Origin: a bacterium
GTDB lineage: Bacteria; Chloroflexota; Dormibacteria; Aeolococcales; Bog-877
Assembly: GCA_021844355.1 (NCBI GenBank)
Contig: JAKBTP010000208.1
Coordinates: forward strand, 1-6,653
DNA length: 6,653 nucleotides
Direction: 5' to 3'
Below are positions 1-6,499 of the stretch, in pieces. Numbering within the stretch: position 1 is the stretch's first letter; every line of letters starts with the position of its first letter. The notes beneath the pieces were generated by a model that did not search any database, was not told the DNA's origin, and saw nothing but the letters and a program-made list of their open reading frames with translations. The translations under genes were made by a program, and so were the position numbers.

Positions 1-873
1 GCGTACGTCGGGACCCACGCCCACGGGCAGGGGCACGACACCACCTTCTCGCAGCTGGTGGCGGAGACCCTGGGGGTGCCGCTGGAGGCGGTCGACCTGC
101 GCCACGGGGACACCGCCGAGGGGCCCTCGTTCGGCTACGGCACCTATGGCAGCCGCAGCCTGGCGGTGGGGGGGATGGCACTCTACACCGCCTCCCAGGA
201 GATCCTGGCCAAGGCGAGGAGGCTGGCCGCCCACCTTCTGGAGGCCTCCCCTGACGACCTGGAGTTCACGGCCGGTGCCTTCACGGTCCGGGGCAACCCC
301 CAGGCCAAGAAGACGATCCAGGAGGTGGCCCTGGCCAGCTATGGCGGCAATCTCCCCCAGGGGATGGAGCAGGGGCTGGAGGCGGTGAGCCACTTCGACC
401 CACCCAACTTCGTCTGGCCGTTCGGGGCCCACGTCTGCGTCGTGGAGGTGGATCGTGAGACGGGGGCGGTGGAGATCCTCAGCTACACCGGGGTCGATGA
501 CTGCGGCAACGTCATCAACCCGATGATCGTCGAGGGGCAGGTCCAGGGCGGCATCGCCCAGAGCATCGCCCAGGCGCTCTTCGAGGAGGTGGTCTACGAC
601 GGGGAGTCGGGACAGCTCCTGACCGGGACCATGCTGGACTACCTGGTCCCCACCATGAACGAGCTCCCGACCCCCAAGCTCGACCGCACAGTGACTCCCA
701 GCCCCACCAACGCCCTGGGGGTGAAGGGGATCGGCGAGGCGGGGACGATCGCGGCCTCGGCGGCGGTGATCAACGCCGTCTGCGACGCCCTGAGGCCGCT
801 GGGGATCCACCATGTGGACATGCCCGCCAGCCCGGACCGGCTCTGGCGGCTGATGCAGGAGGCAGGGCGGTGA
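1..873 (+). CDS. coxL: Aerobic CO dehydrogenase / xanthine dehydrogenase-family molybdopterin subunit (CoxL-like), 3' part
   Basis: This is the C-terminal 290 residues of a molybdenum-hydroxylase large subunit. The frame is open from base 1, so the gene begins upstream; the GTG at 58 is internal. Family members are usually about 770-800 residues, so just over a third is visible. The subunit binds the Mo-molybdopterin dinucleotide and oxidises the substrate. Visible motifs, numbered from base 1: the cofactor-binding GQGHDTTF near residues 9-16, GTYGSRS, DDCGNVINPMIVEGQ, the QGGIAQ loop, and GVKGIGEAG holding the expected catalytic Glu (codon 736-738). The diagnostic active-site loop (AYxCSFR in form I, AYRGAGR in form II) lies upstream and is not seen. 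The tail around the Glu, GIGEAGTIAAS, resembles form II or generic members more than the form I enzyme as I remember it, so the substrate is open. The stop overlaps the coxM start by 4 bases. Confidence 0.93.
   Translation, partial: AYVGTHAHGQGHDTTFSQLVAETLGVPLEAVDLRHGDTAEGPSFGYGTYGSRSLAVGGMALYTASQEILAKARRLAAHLLEASPDDLEFTAGAFTVRGNPQAKKTIQEVALASYGGNLPQGMEQGLEAVSHFDPPNFVWPFGAHVCVVEVDRETGAVEILSYTGVDDCGNVINPMIVEGQVQGGIAQSIAQALFEEVVYDGESGQLLTGTMLDYLVPTMNELPTPKLDRTVTPSPTNALGVKGIGEAGTIAASAAVINAVCDALRPLGIHHVDMPASPDRLWRLMQEAGR
857..862 (+). promoter_or_regulatory. Ribosome binding site for coxM
   Basis: AGGAGG lies 7 bases before the GTG at 870, inside the end of the coxL-like gene. It is the strongest Shine-Dalgarno sequence in the window. 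It supports the GTG start of coxM and the 4-base GTGA overlap with the coxL stop. Confidence 0.75.
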
Positions 874-1676
874 TTCCAGCAGCATTCAAGTACTCGAAAG
901 CCGGCTCGGTGCGGGAGGCGGTGGCTCAGCTCCGGGAGGCCGGACCGGAGGCCAAGGTGATCGCCGGAGGGCAGAGCCTGATCCCCCTCCTGCGGCTGAG
1001 GCTCTCCCAGCCGTCCCACCTGGTCGACGTCAACGGGGTTCGTGAGCTCGACTACGTCCACCCGGAGGGCGACCTCCTTCGCGTGGGGGCCATGACCCGG
1101 CACTCCACCCTGGCCCGCTCCGAGCTGGTCCAGCGCCACCTTCCCCTGCTGGCGGAGATGGCCGCCCAGGTGGGCGACCCGCAGATCCGGACCCGGGGCA
1201 CGCTGGGCGGAGTGTTCGCCCATGCCGACGCCGCGGGAGACTACCCCACGCTGGCGGTGATGCTCGACGCCACCATCGTCACGGACCGCCGCCGCGTTGC
1301 CGCCCGCGACTTCTTCCAGCACCTCTTCACCACCGTGCTCGCCGAGGATGAGCTGGTCTGCGAGGTGGTCTTCCCCATGGCCCCGGGACCCCACCGGTAC
1401 CTCAAGTTCCGGCGCCGGCTGTACGACTGGGCCATCGTCGGGGCGGCCGTGCAGAAGATGGACTCCGGGTGGCGGGTGGGGCTGACGCACGTCGGCCCGA
1501 CCGCGGTGCGAGCGGCCGCGGTGGAGGCCCGCCTGCTGGCCGGTGCCACCTTCCAGGAGGCCGCCGGTGCCGCCGCGGACGACCTGGACCCCCCCACTGA
1601 CGTGCGTGCCTCGGCCGACTACCGACGCCACCTCGCCCGGGTCCTCACCCGCAGGGCCCTGGAACAGGCGGCCTGA
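870..1676 (+). CDS. coxM: FAD-binding medium subunit of molybdenum hydroxylase (CoxM-like)
   Basis: This 268-residue protein is the flavin subunit that takes electrons from the 2Fe-2S small subunit and passes them to an acceptor. The N-terminal FAD-binding domain (PCMH type) shows both signature loops: AGGQS at residues 32-36 and TLGGV at 111-115. These positions match the AGGHS and TIGGD loops recalled for Oligotropha CoxM. HADAAGDYP follows at 118-126. The rest is the C-terminal CO dehydrogenase flavoprotein domain, with KFRRR and the DWAIVGAAV segment typical of the family. The start is GTG, with AGGAGG 7 bases upstream and a GTGA overlap with the preceding stop, so translation is probably coupled to coxL. 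The length is close to the usual ~270-290 residues. The second FAD loop ends in V-F where many homologues have D/S-L. No frameshift is seen. Confidence 0.93.
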   Translation: MIPAAFKYSKAGSVREAVAQLREAGPEAKVIAGGQSLIPLLRLRLSQPSHLVDVNGVRELDYVHPEGDLLRVGAMTRHSTLARSELVQRHLPLLAEMAAQVGDPQIRTRGTLGGVFAHADAAGDYPTLAVMLDATIVTDRRRVAARDFFQHLFTTVLAEDELVCEVVFPMAPGPHRYLKFRRRLYDWAIVGAAVQKMDSGWRVGLTHVGPTAVRAAAVEARLLAGATFQEAAGAAADDLDPPTDVRASADYRRHLARVLTRRALEQAA

Positions 1677-1691
1677 GGGCGGTCGGGGCTG

Positions 1692-2621
1692 GTGGGTCGG
1701 GGCGCGGAAGGGGCGCCGGGAGAGTTCGGCTGGCCGGAGGCGCAGGGCCTCGACTCGGTCGAGGAGATGCGCTCCCGGCTGGCCGCCGCCAGCTACCTCG
1801 CCGACCCCGCCCTGGCCACGGTCGCCTACCTGGGGCTCAAACTGGAGCGCCCGGTGCTCCTGGAAGGGGAGGCGGGGGTGGGGAAGACCGAGCTGGCCAA
1901 GGCCCTAGCCCGGGTGCTGGGCGCCCCTCTGGTGCGGCTGCAGTGCTACGAGGGCATCGACGTGAGCCAGGCGCTGTACGAGTGGAACCACGCCCGCCAG
2001 CTCCTGGCGATCCGGCAGCACGAGGTGGGCGGACCGGACCTCGACCTGTACGCCGACCCCTTCCTCATCCGCCGGCCCCTCTTGGAAGCCCTGGATCCCG
2101 CGGACGGGCGGCGCCGGGTGCTGCTCATCGATGAGGTGGACCGCAGCGACGACGAGTTCGAGGCCTTCCTGCTGGAGATGCTCTCCGACTGGCAGGTGAC
2201 GATCCCCGAGCGCGGCACCCTCAGCTGCGCGAGTCCCCCGCTCGTGCTCCTGACCTCCAACCGGACCCGGGAGCTCCACGACGCCCTGAAGAGGCGCTGC
2301 CTCTACCACTGGATCGACTACCCGGGGTTCGCCGAGGAGCTGGCGATCGTGCGCCTGCGCCTTCCCGAGGTCCCGACCCAGCTGGCAGGCCAGGTGGTGG
2401 CCTTCGTGCAGCAGCTTCGCTCCCTGCAGCTCTACAAGCTTCCGGGGGTGGCCGAGACCCTCGACTGGGCCGCCGCTCTGCTGACGCTGGAGCGCCACCG
2501 GCTGGACTCCGAGCTGGTGGCCGCCACCCTTGGCAGCCTGCTCAAGTACCAGGAGGACCTGGCCGCCGTGTCCGGAACCAGGATCCCCGAACTTCTGGCC
2601 GAGGCCGGTGTCCGGGGCTGA
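1692..2621 (+). CDS. coxD: MoxR-family AAA+ ATPase, CoxD maturation chaperone
   Basis: This 309-residue AAA+ ATPase of the MoxR group is CoxD-like. In Oligotropha, CoxD is a membrane-associated chaperone needed to mature the CO dehydrogenase active site. Visible motifs are Walker A GEAGVGKT (59-66), the family-typical LQCYEGIDVSQALYEWN (83-99), Walker B VLLIDEVD (143-150), sensor-1 Asn190 in LLTSNRTREL, and the probable arginine-finger pair R201-R202 in LKRRCLYHW. No transmembrane segment is seen. The GTG start gives about 25 residues before the conserved core. The only in-frame alternative is ATG at 1767, where GAGGAG sits directly against the start codon with no spacing, so GTG is preferred but not certain. 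There are 15 bases between the coxM stop and this start. The gene overlaps coxE by 14 bases, fitting the usual MoxR-VWA pairing. Confidence 0.94.
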   Translation: MGRGAEGAPGEFGWPEAQGLDSVEEMRSRLAAASYLADPALATVAYLGLKLERPVLLEGEAGVGKTELAKALARVLGAPLVRLQCYEGIDVSQALYEWNHARQLLAIRQHEVGGPDLDLYADPFLIRRPLLEALDPADGRRRVLLIDEVDRSDDEFEAFLLEMLSDWQVTIPERGTLSCASPPLVLLTSNRTRELHDALKRRCLYHWIDYPGFAEELAIVRLRLPEVPTQLAGQVVAFVQQLRSLQLYKLPGVAETLDWAAALLTLERHRLDSELVAATLGSLLKYQEDLAAVSGTRIPELLAEAGVRG

Positions 2622-3783
2622 GGCGCGGGGGGAGGCTGTTGGGCTGCTGCCCACCCTGGTGGGGCTGGCCAGGCGGCTCCGGCGGGAAGGGCTGCCGGTG
2701 GGCACCTCCGAGCTGCTGCTGGGGCTCAGGGCGGTAGCCCTGGTGGGTGTGCAGGACCGGGGCCGGCTGCGCCTGGCGCTGCGCAGCTGCTGGTGCCACC
2801 AGCATGGCGACCTCGCCGTCTTCGACCGGGCCTTCCGGGAGGAGCTGGGTGGCCCGCGCCCCGAGCCCGCACGGCTGGCCCGCCCGGTCGCCCAGGTGAC
2901 CGTGCGCGCCGAGGCTCCGGGCGCGGCCACCGACGCGCCCGGACCCTGGACCGAGGGGCAGCCTCGGGGGATCGCCAGCCTGGAGGAGCGACTGAGACGG
3001 CTGGACTTCGCCGCCTGCACCAGCGAGGAGCTGGCCGACCTCGAACGGGCGGTGGCCGAGCTGGCCGCCCGGCCGGCCCTGCGCCGGTCCCGGCGCTACC
3101 GGCCCAGCCACCGGGGCCGGGAGCTTGATTGGCGCCGCACCAGTGCCGCAGCGCTGCGTTCCGGGGGCGAGCCCTTGCAGCTGCACCGCCGCCGCCGGAG
3201 GGCGCGTCCGGTGCAGCTGCTGCTGATCTGCGATGTGAGCGGGTCCATGGAGCGCTACGCTCGCCTGATGGTGCGCTTCCTGCACGCCCTGGAGAGGACC
3301 TCCCCCGGCGCTGAGGCCTTCCTTTTCGGCACTCGCCTCACCCGGGTCACCCGGGAGCTCCGGCAGGCGGATCCCGGTGCGGCGCTCAGAGCGGTGGGGG
3401 CCGCCGTCCCGGACTGGTCGGGAGGCACGCGCATCGGCGATTGCCTCCACGAGCTCCTGACGAGATGGGGCGGGCGGGCCCTGAGCCGCGGGCCGGTGAC
3501 CATCCTGCTCAGCGACGGCTGGGAGACGGGGGACGTCTCCCGGCTGGCCCAGGCGGCCGCCCGGCTGCGGCGGGGCAGCCGCCTCTTCATCTGGTGCAAC
3601 CCCCGGATGGGCGATCCCGACTTCCGTCCCGAGGCGGCGGGGATGCGCGCGGCCCTGCCCCACCTGGACCGCCTCCAGCCGGTGCACAACTACGCCAGCC
3701 TGGTGGAGCTGAGCCGCGTCCTGCGGCTGGACGAGAGCGGGCGGCGGAGCCGGGCCCGGAGGATCGGACCGAGCCTTGCTTGA
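2608..3783 (+). CDS. coxE: VWA-domain protein CoxE
   Basis: This 391-residue protein carries a C-terminal von Willebrand A domain and is the expected partner of the CoxD ATPase in maturation of the hydroxylase. The N-terminal ~100 residues are the CoxE-type helical region (LARRLRREGLPVG). A Pro/Ala/Gly-rich linker follows at about 101-120, then a basic stretch with the conserved LDWRRT-like segment and GGEPLQLHRRRRR. The MIDAS metal site is complete: D209-x-S211-x-S213 in CDVSGSM, Thr274 in GGTRIGD, and Asp303 in LLSDGWETGD. The frame is open back to 2530, but residues from that region look nothing like the family and lie inside coxD. GTG at 2608 (GAGG 3 bases upstream, weak) gives a normal N-terminus; GTG at 2659 would cut into the conserved helix. 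No signal peptide or membrane helix is seen, so it is probably cytoplasmic. Confidence 0.92.
   Translation: MSGAEARGEAVGLLPTLVGLARRLRREGLPVGTSELLLGLRAVALVGVQDRGRLRLALRSCWCHQHGDLAVFDRAFREELGGPRPEPARLARPVAQVTVRAEAPGAATDAPGPWTEGQPRGIASLEERLRRLDFAACTSEELADLERAVAELAARPALRRSRRYRPSHRGRELDWRRTSAAALRSGGEPLQLHRRRRRARPVQLLLICDVSGSMERYARLMVRFLHALERTSPGAEAFLFGTRLTRVTRELRQADPGAALRAVGAAVPDWSGGTRIGDCLHELLTRWGGRALSRGPVTILLSDGWETGDVSRLAQAAARLRRGSRLFIWCNPRMGDPDFRPEAAGMRAALPHLDRLQPVHNYASLVELSRVLRLDESGRRSRARRIGPSLA
3758..3763 (+). promoter_or_regulatory. Ribosome binding site for coxF/xdhC
   Basis: GGAGGA lies 12 bases before the TTG at 3776, inside the end of coxE. The spacing is longer than ideal. It is the only good purine-rich sequence near that start, and it supports the unusual TTG codon. 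Confidence 0.45.
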
Positions 3784-4825
3784 GCTCATCCCGACCCTGG
3801 ACGGCTGGGCCCCCCAGTTCCCGGAGGTGGCGGTGGCGACCGTGGTGCGCACCTGGGGATCGACCCCGCGCCCTCCCGGGGCCCGGCTGGCCGTCGCCCC
3901 GGACGGGAGGATGGTGGGTTCTGTGAGCGGGGGATGCCTGGAGGCGGAGGTGGTGGAGCAGGGGCTCCGGACCCTCAGGGGGGAGGAGCCCCGGGTGCTC
4001 CACTACGGGATCGCGGACGAGCTGGGCTGGACTGTGGGGCTGGCCTGCGGGGGGGAGGTGGACATCTTCGTGGAGAGGCTCCGCTGGGATCCGGGCGACC
4101 CCTTGGTCGCCGGGCTCAAGGAGGTGGCCCAGAGCGGTACGGACGCGGTCCTTTGCACCTGGATCGCCGGCCCCGAGGTGGGTCGCCGGGCACTCTTGGT
4201 GGGCGAGCGGCTGCTGGGAGGCGGCGGGCCCTCCGAGCTGGCGGCGCTCACCGCGGCGGCGGCACCCCACCTGCGCAGCGGCCGTGCGGGGGTCGAGGCG
4301 GTCCTCGGGGCGGAGGTCCTGCTGGAGCCCCTGGGCACCGCCCCGGAGATGGTGATCGTGGGCGCGGTGGACACCGGCTCCTCCCTCTGCCGGCTGGCCC
4401 AGGAGGTGGGGTACCGGGTGCTGGTGGTGGACCCCCGGGAGCGGTTTCTGACCCGGGAACGGTTCCCCAGCGCCGACGAGCTGATCCAGGAGTGGCCCCA
4501 AGCCGCCCTGGCCCGGCTCAGGCTGGGGCCGCGCGATGCGGCGGTCTGCCTGACCCACGACCCCAAGTTCGATGACCCAACCCTGCTGGCACTGCTGAAG
4601 AGCGGGGTCGGATACATCGGGGCCATCGGCAGCCGCAAGACCCAGGAGGCCAGGCGGCAGCGGCTCATCGAGATGGGGGCGGAGCCGCCGTCTCTCTCTC
4701 GCATCCATGGCCCGGTGGGGCTGGACCTGGGCGGTGTCACGCCGGCCGAGCAGGCGCTCGCCATCCTGGCCGAGGCGGTGGCCGTCCGGTACGGGCGGAG
4801 CGGGCTGCCCCTCAAGGCGGGATGA
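3776..4825 (+). CDS. coxF: XdhC/CoxF/CoxI-family molybdenum cofactor maturation factor
   Basis: This 349-residue protein has both XdhC-family domains. The N-terminal XdhC/CoxI domain covers about residues 15-105, with TVVRTWGSTPRPPG, SVSGGCLEAEV (Cys54) and GLACGGEVDIFVE (Cys91). The C-terminal Rossmann-like XdhC_C domain runs from about 190, with VIVGAVDTG (G196, D199), VVDPRERF, LTHDPKFDDP, IGAIGSRKT (GSRKT at 285-289) and HGPVGLDLGG. XdhC in Rhodobacter binds the molybdenum cofactor, keeps it ready for sulfuration and delivers it to the apoenzyme; a similar role here is inferred from family and context. The start is TTG, overlapping coxE by 8 bases; the next in-frame starts lie inside the conserved domain, so TTG is well supported. 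Asp199 stands where many XdhC proteins have His, but GAVD is a variant I recall from actinobacterial homologues. Confidence 0.92.
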   Translation: MLELIPTLDGWAPQFPEVAVATVVRTWGSTPRPPGARLAVAPDGRMVGSVSGGCLEAEVVEQGLRTLRGEEPRVLHYGIADELGWTVGLACGGEVDIFVERLRWDPGDPLVAGLKEVAQSGTDAVLCTWIAGPEVGRRALLVGERLLGGGGPSELAALTAAAAPHLRSGRAGVEAVLGAEVLLEPLGTAPEMVIVGAVDTGSSLCRLAQEVGYRVLVVDPRERFLTRERFPSADELIQEWPQAALARLRLGPRDAAVCLTHDPKFDDPTLLALLKSGVGYIGAIGSRKTQEARRQRLIEMGAEPPSLSRIHGPVGLDLGGVTPAEQALAILAEAVAVRYGRSGLPLKAG

Positions 4826-5466
4826 ACCAGGAGAGCCGGCCCTTTGTGGTGCTGGCGGCCGGCGCGAGCTCTCGCATGGGCCGGCCCAAGCCGCTGCTGG
4901 AGCTGGGGGGGAGGACCCTTTTGGCCAATGCCCTCTGGGCCGCGCATGAGGGGGGAGCGGACCCGCTCCTGGTCGTCGCCAGGGACCCAGAGGAGCTCCG
5001 GTCGAGAGCGGGCCCGGTGCCGGCGGCGGAGTGGGTGGCGAGCCCGGAGGCTCACCGGGGCCAGTCTTACTCGCTCCGGGTGGGGCTGAGCGCGGCTGTG
5101 CGCCACCAGCCGCAGGCGGTCCTGGTGGGCCTGGCCGACCACGTCGGGCTGCGCCCGGAGGCGGTGGCCGCGGTGCTGGAGGCGGTGGCCCAGGGCGGCT
5201 CCAAGGCCTGGAGCGTGGCGTACGGGGGAGATCGCACCATCCCCGGCCACCCCGTGGCGCTCGGCAGGGACACCTGGCCACTCGTGGAACGGCTCCGGGG
5301 GGACCGGGGAGCGGGGCCGATCCTGGCCGGGCTGGGCGAGGAGTTGCGGTGGGTGGACCTGCCCGCCAGCTGGCGGCCCGTGGACTGCGACACCCAGGAG
5401 GATTACCAAGCGCTGGTCGCCGCCGACCTCGCCGGCCCCCTGACGCCTTCCGGCGATGCGGGCTGA
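4822..5466 (+). CDS. mocA: MocA/MobA-like molybdopterin nucleotidyltransferase
   Basis: This 214-residue GT-A-fold nucleotidyltransferase would transfer a nucleotide from NTP to Mo-molybdopterin. The N-terminal signature VVLAAGASSRMGRPKPLLEL (residues 9-28) is the nucleotide-binding loop of the MocA/MobA group. Asp106 in LVGLADHVG is the expected metal-binding Asp, GHPVAL is at 142-147, and VDCDTQEDY near 187-195 holds Asp190, typical of this family. Hydroxylases of this superfamily in bacteria generally use the cytosine dinucleotide cofactor, so a CTP-dependent MocA role is more likely than MobA; the sequence alone does not prove the base used. GHPV is also the MocA-like form of that loop. 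ATG at 4822 overlaps the coxF stop as ATGA, with a weak AAGG 4 bases upstream. Its place in the operon suggests a dedicated cofactor supply for this enzyme. Confidence 0.88.
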   Translation: MNQESRPFVVLAAGASSRMGRPKPLLELGGRTLLANALWAAHEGGADPLLVVARDPEELRSRAGPVPAAEWVASPEAHRGQSYSLRVGLSAAVRHQPQAVLVGLADHVGLRPEAVAAVLEAVAQGGSKAWSVAYGGDRTIPGHPVALGRDTWPLVERLRGDRGAGPILAGLGEELRWVDLPASWRPVDCDTQEDYQALVAADLAGPLTPSGDAG

Positions 5467-6499
5467 GCTTATCCCCGCTGACGGCTGGCGGGGCTCACCG
5501 GAGCGCTGGCTGGGTGGGGTGCTCTGCCAGGACCTGAGGGCCGGGGACGGAAGCCGGCTGCTGGCCAAGGGGCACCGGCTGGAGCGCGCCGACGACCTGC
5601 TCTTGGAGGCTGCCTCGCCAGCAGACCTCCACCTGGTGTTCCTGGAGCCGGGGGATGTGGACGAGGACTCGGCGGCGGTGCGGCTGGCGGCCCTGGTGGT
5701 CGGTGAGGGGTCTCTGGCCGGTCGGCCGGTCGAGTCCCAGGTGACCTGCCGGGCGCGCTGGCGGGGGCTGGTCCGGGTGGCTTCGGAGCGGCTGCTGGCC
5801 CTCAACGCGCTGGAGGGGATCACCGTCTTCACCCTCCCGGACGGGATGCCGGTGGAGGCCGGGCGCTCGGTGGCCGGGGTCAAGGTGACCGGGCTCGGCA
5901 TCCCGGCCGCGGTCCTGGAGGAGGCCGGGGCCCGGGCCGGGGCCGGGGGGCTGGTGGAGGTGCGCCCCTTCCTGCCCCGCCGGGTGAGCGCCCTGGTGCT
6001 GGAGGGGCTGAGCGAGGCGCGCCGGGACCGGTTCGAGCAGGCGCTGCGGCTCAAGGTGGAGTGGCTGCGGGGATCGGTGCAGGAGGTGAGGTACCTTCCG
6101 GATCGCGGTGCGGCGGACCGGGCGGTGATGACATCCATGGCCGCCACCTCCGACCTCCTGCTGGTGGCCGGCGTGGCCTCCATCGACCCCCTTGATCCCC
6201 CCTGGCGTGCGCTTCTCGAGGCCGGTGCGGTCGCGGTGCGCCGCGGCCTCCCCGTCCATCCCGGAAGCAGCTACTGGGTGGCCCGGCTGGGAGCGTGTGA
6301 CGTGGTGGGGGTGGCCTCCTGCGGGATGTTCTCCCGGCGGACGGCTCTCGATCTCCTGCTCTGCCGGAGCTGCTCGGGCGGGTCACTGACGCCGGGATAC
6401 CTCGCCTCCCTCGGGGAGGGGGGGCTGCTGGCGCGGGAGCTGCAGCACCGCTTCCCGGATTACCAGGGCGAGGGCGCCGGGATCCTGGAACCCGACTGA
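5456..6499 (+). CDS. MoeA-like molybdopterin-binding protein
   Basis: This 347-residue protein belongs to the MoeA-like molybdopterin-binding group (MoaB/Mog fold), a relative of, but not the same as, housekeeping MoeA. An N-terminal segment has the LLAKGHRLERADD pattern. A middle part carries GITVFTLPDGMPVEAG and AGVKVTGLGIP (Lys143). The C-terminal domain has LLVAGVASIDPLD (238-247), RRGLPVHPGSSYW (Pro269-Gly270) and VVGVASCGMFSRR near the cofactor pocket. The canonical SGGTG loop of MogA/MoeA is replaced by AGVAS, as is usual in this subgroup. Function is inferred from fold and context: binding molybdopterin or its adenylated or metal-loaded form beside the nucleotidyltransferase. ATG at 5456 is the first start after an in-frame TGA at 5441-5443, so the N-terminus is fairly fixed. 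No clear Shine-Dalgarno is seen; the 11-base overlap with mocA suggests coupled translation. It is the last gene of the operon. Confidence 0.8.
   Translation: MRAELIPADGWRGSPERWLGGVLCQDLRAGDGSRLLAKGHRLERADDLLLEAASPADLHLVFLEPGDVDEDSAAVRLAALVVGEGSLAGRPVESQVTCRARWRGLVRVASERLLALNALEGITVFTLPDGMPVEAGRSVAGVKVTGLGIPAAVLEEAGARAGAGGLVEVRPFLPRRVSALVLEGLSEARRDRFEQALRLKVEWLRGSVQEVRYLPDRGAADRAVMTSMAATSDLLLVAGVASIDPLDPPWRALLEAGAVAVRRGLPVHPGSSYWVARLGACDVVGVASCGMFSRRTALDLLLCRSCSGGSLTPGYLASLGEGGLLARELQHRFPDYQGEGAGILEPD

Noticed and set aside
58..60. GTG at 58 as the start of the first gene
   Set aside because: The frame is open to base 1 and the residues before 58 contain the conserved GQGHDTTF molybdopterin motif, so this is an internal valine codon.
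639..1631. 330-codon minus-strand frame opposite coxL and coxM
   Set aside because: It has low-complexity Gly/His/Arg composition with no motifs and covers two well-supported + strand genes.
2530..2607. Longer CoxE start at 2530
   Set aside because: The 26 extra residues are rich in Pro, Trp and Ser, unlike any CoxE N-terminus, and lie wholly inside the conserved end of coxD in another frame.
1905..3852. Long minus-strand frames opposite coxD and coxE
   Set aside because: They mirror the codon bias of the + strand genes and show no recognisable domain or start signal.
81..5190. Recurring CTGGAGGCGG words (about 81, 376, 3940 and 5175)
   Set aside because: They encode Leu-Glu-Ala with the preferred codons of a GC-rich genome in unrelated proteins and have no regular spacing, so they are not a repeat family.
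4003..6183. 726-codon open frame on the minus strand, and a similar 564-codon one at 3587-5281
   Set aside because: These are antisense to genes with clear family motifs. Their composition (runs of Pro, Arg, Ser and Gly) is typical of shadow frames in very GC-rich coding DNA, and no domain is recognisable.
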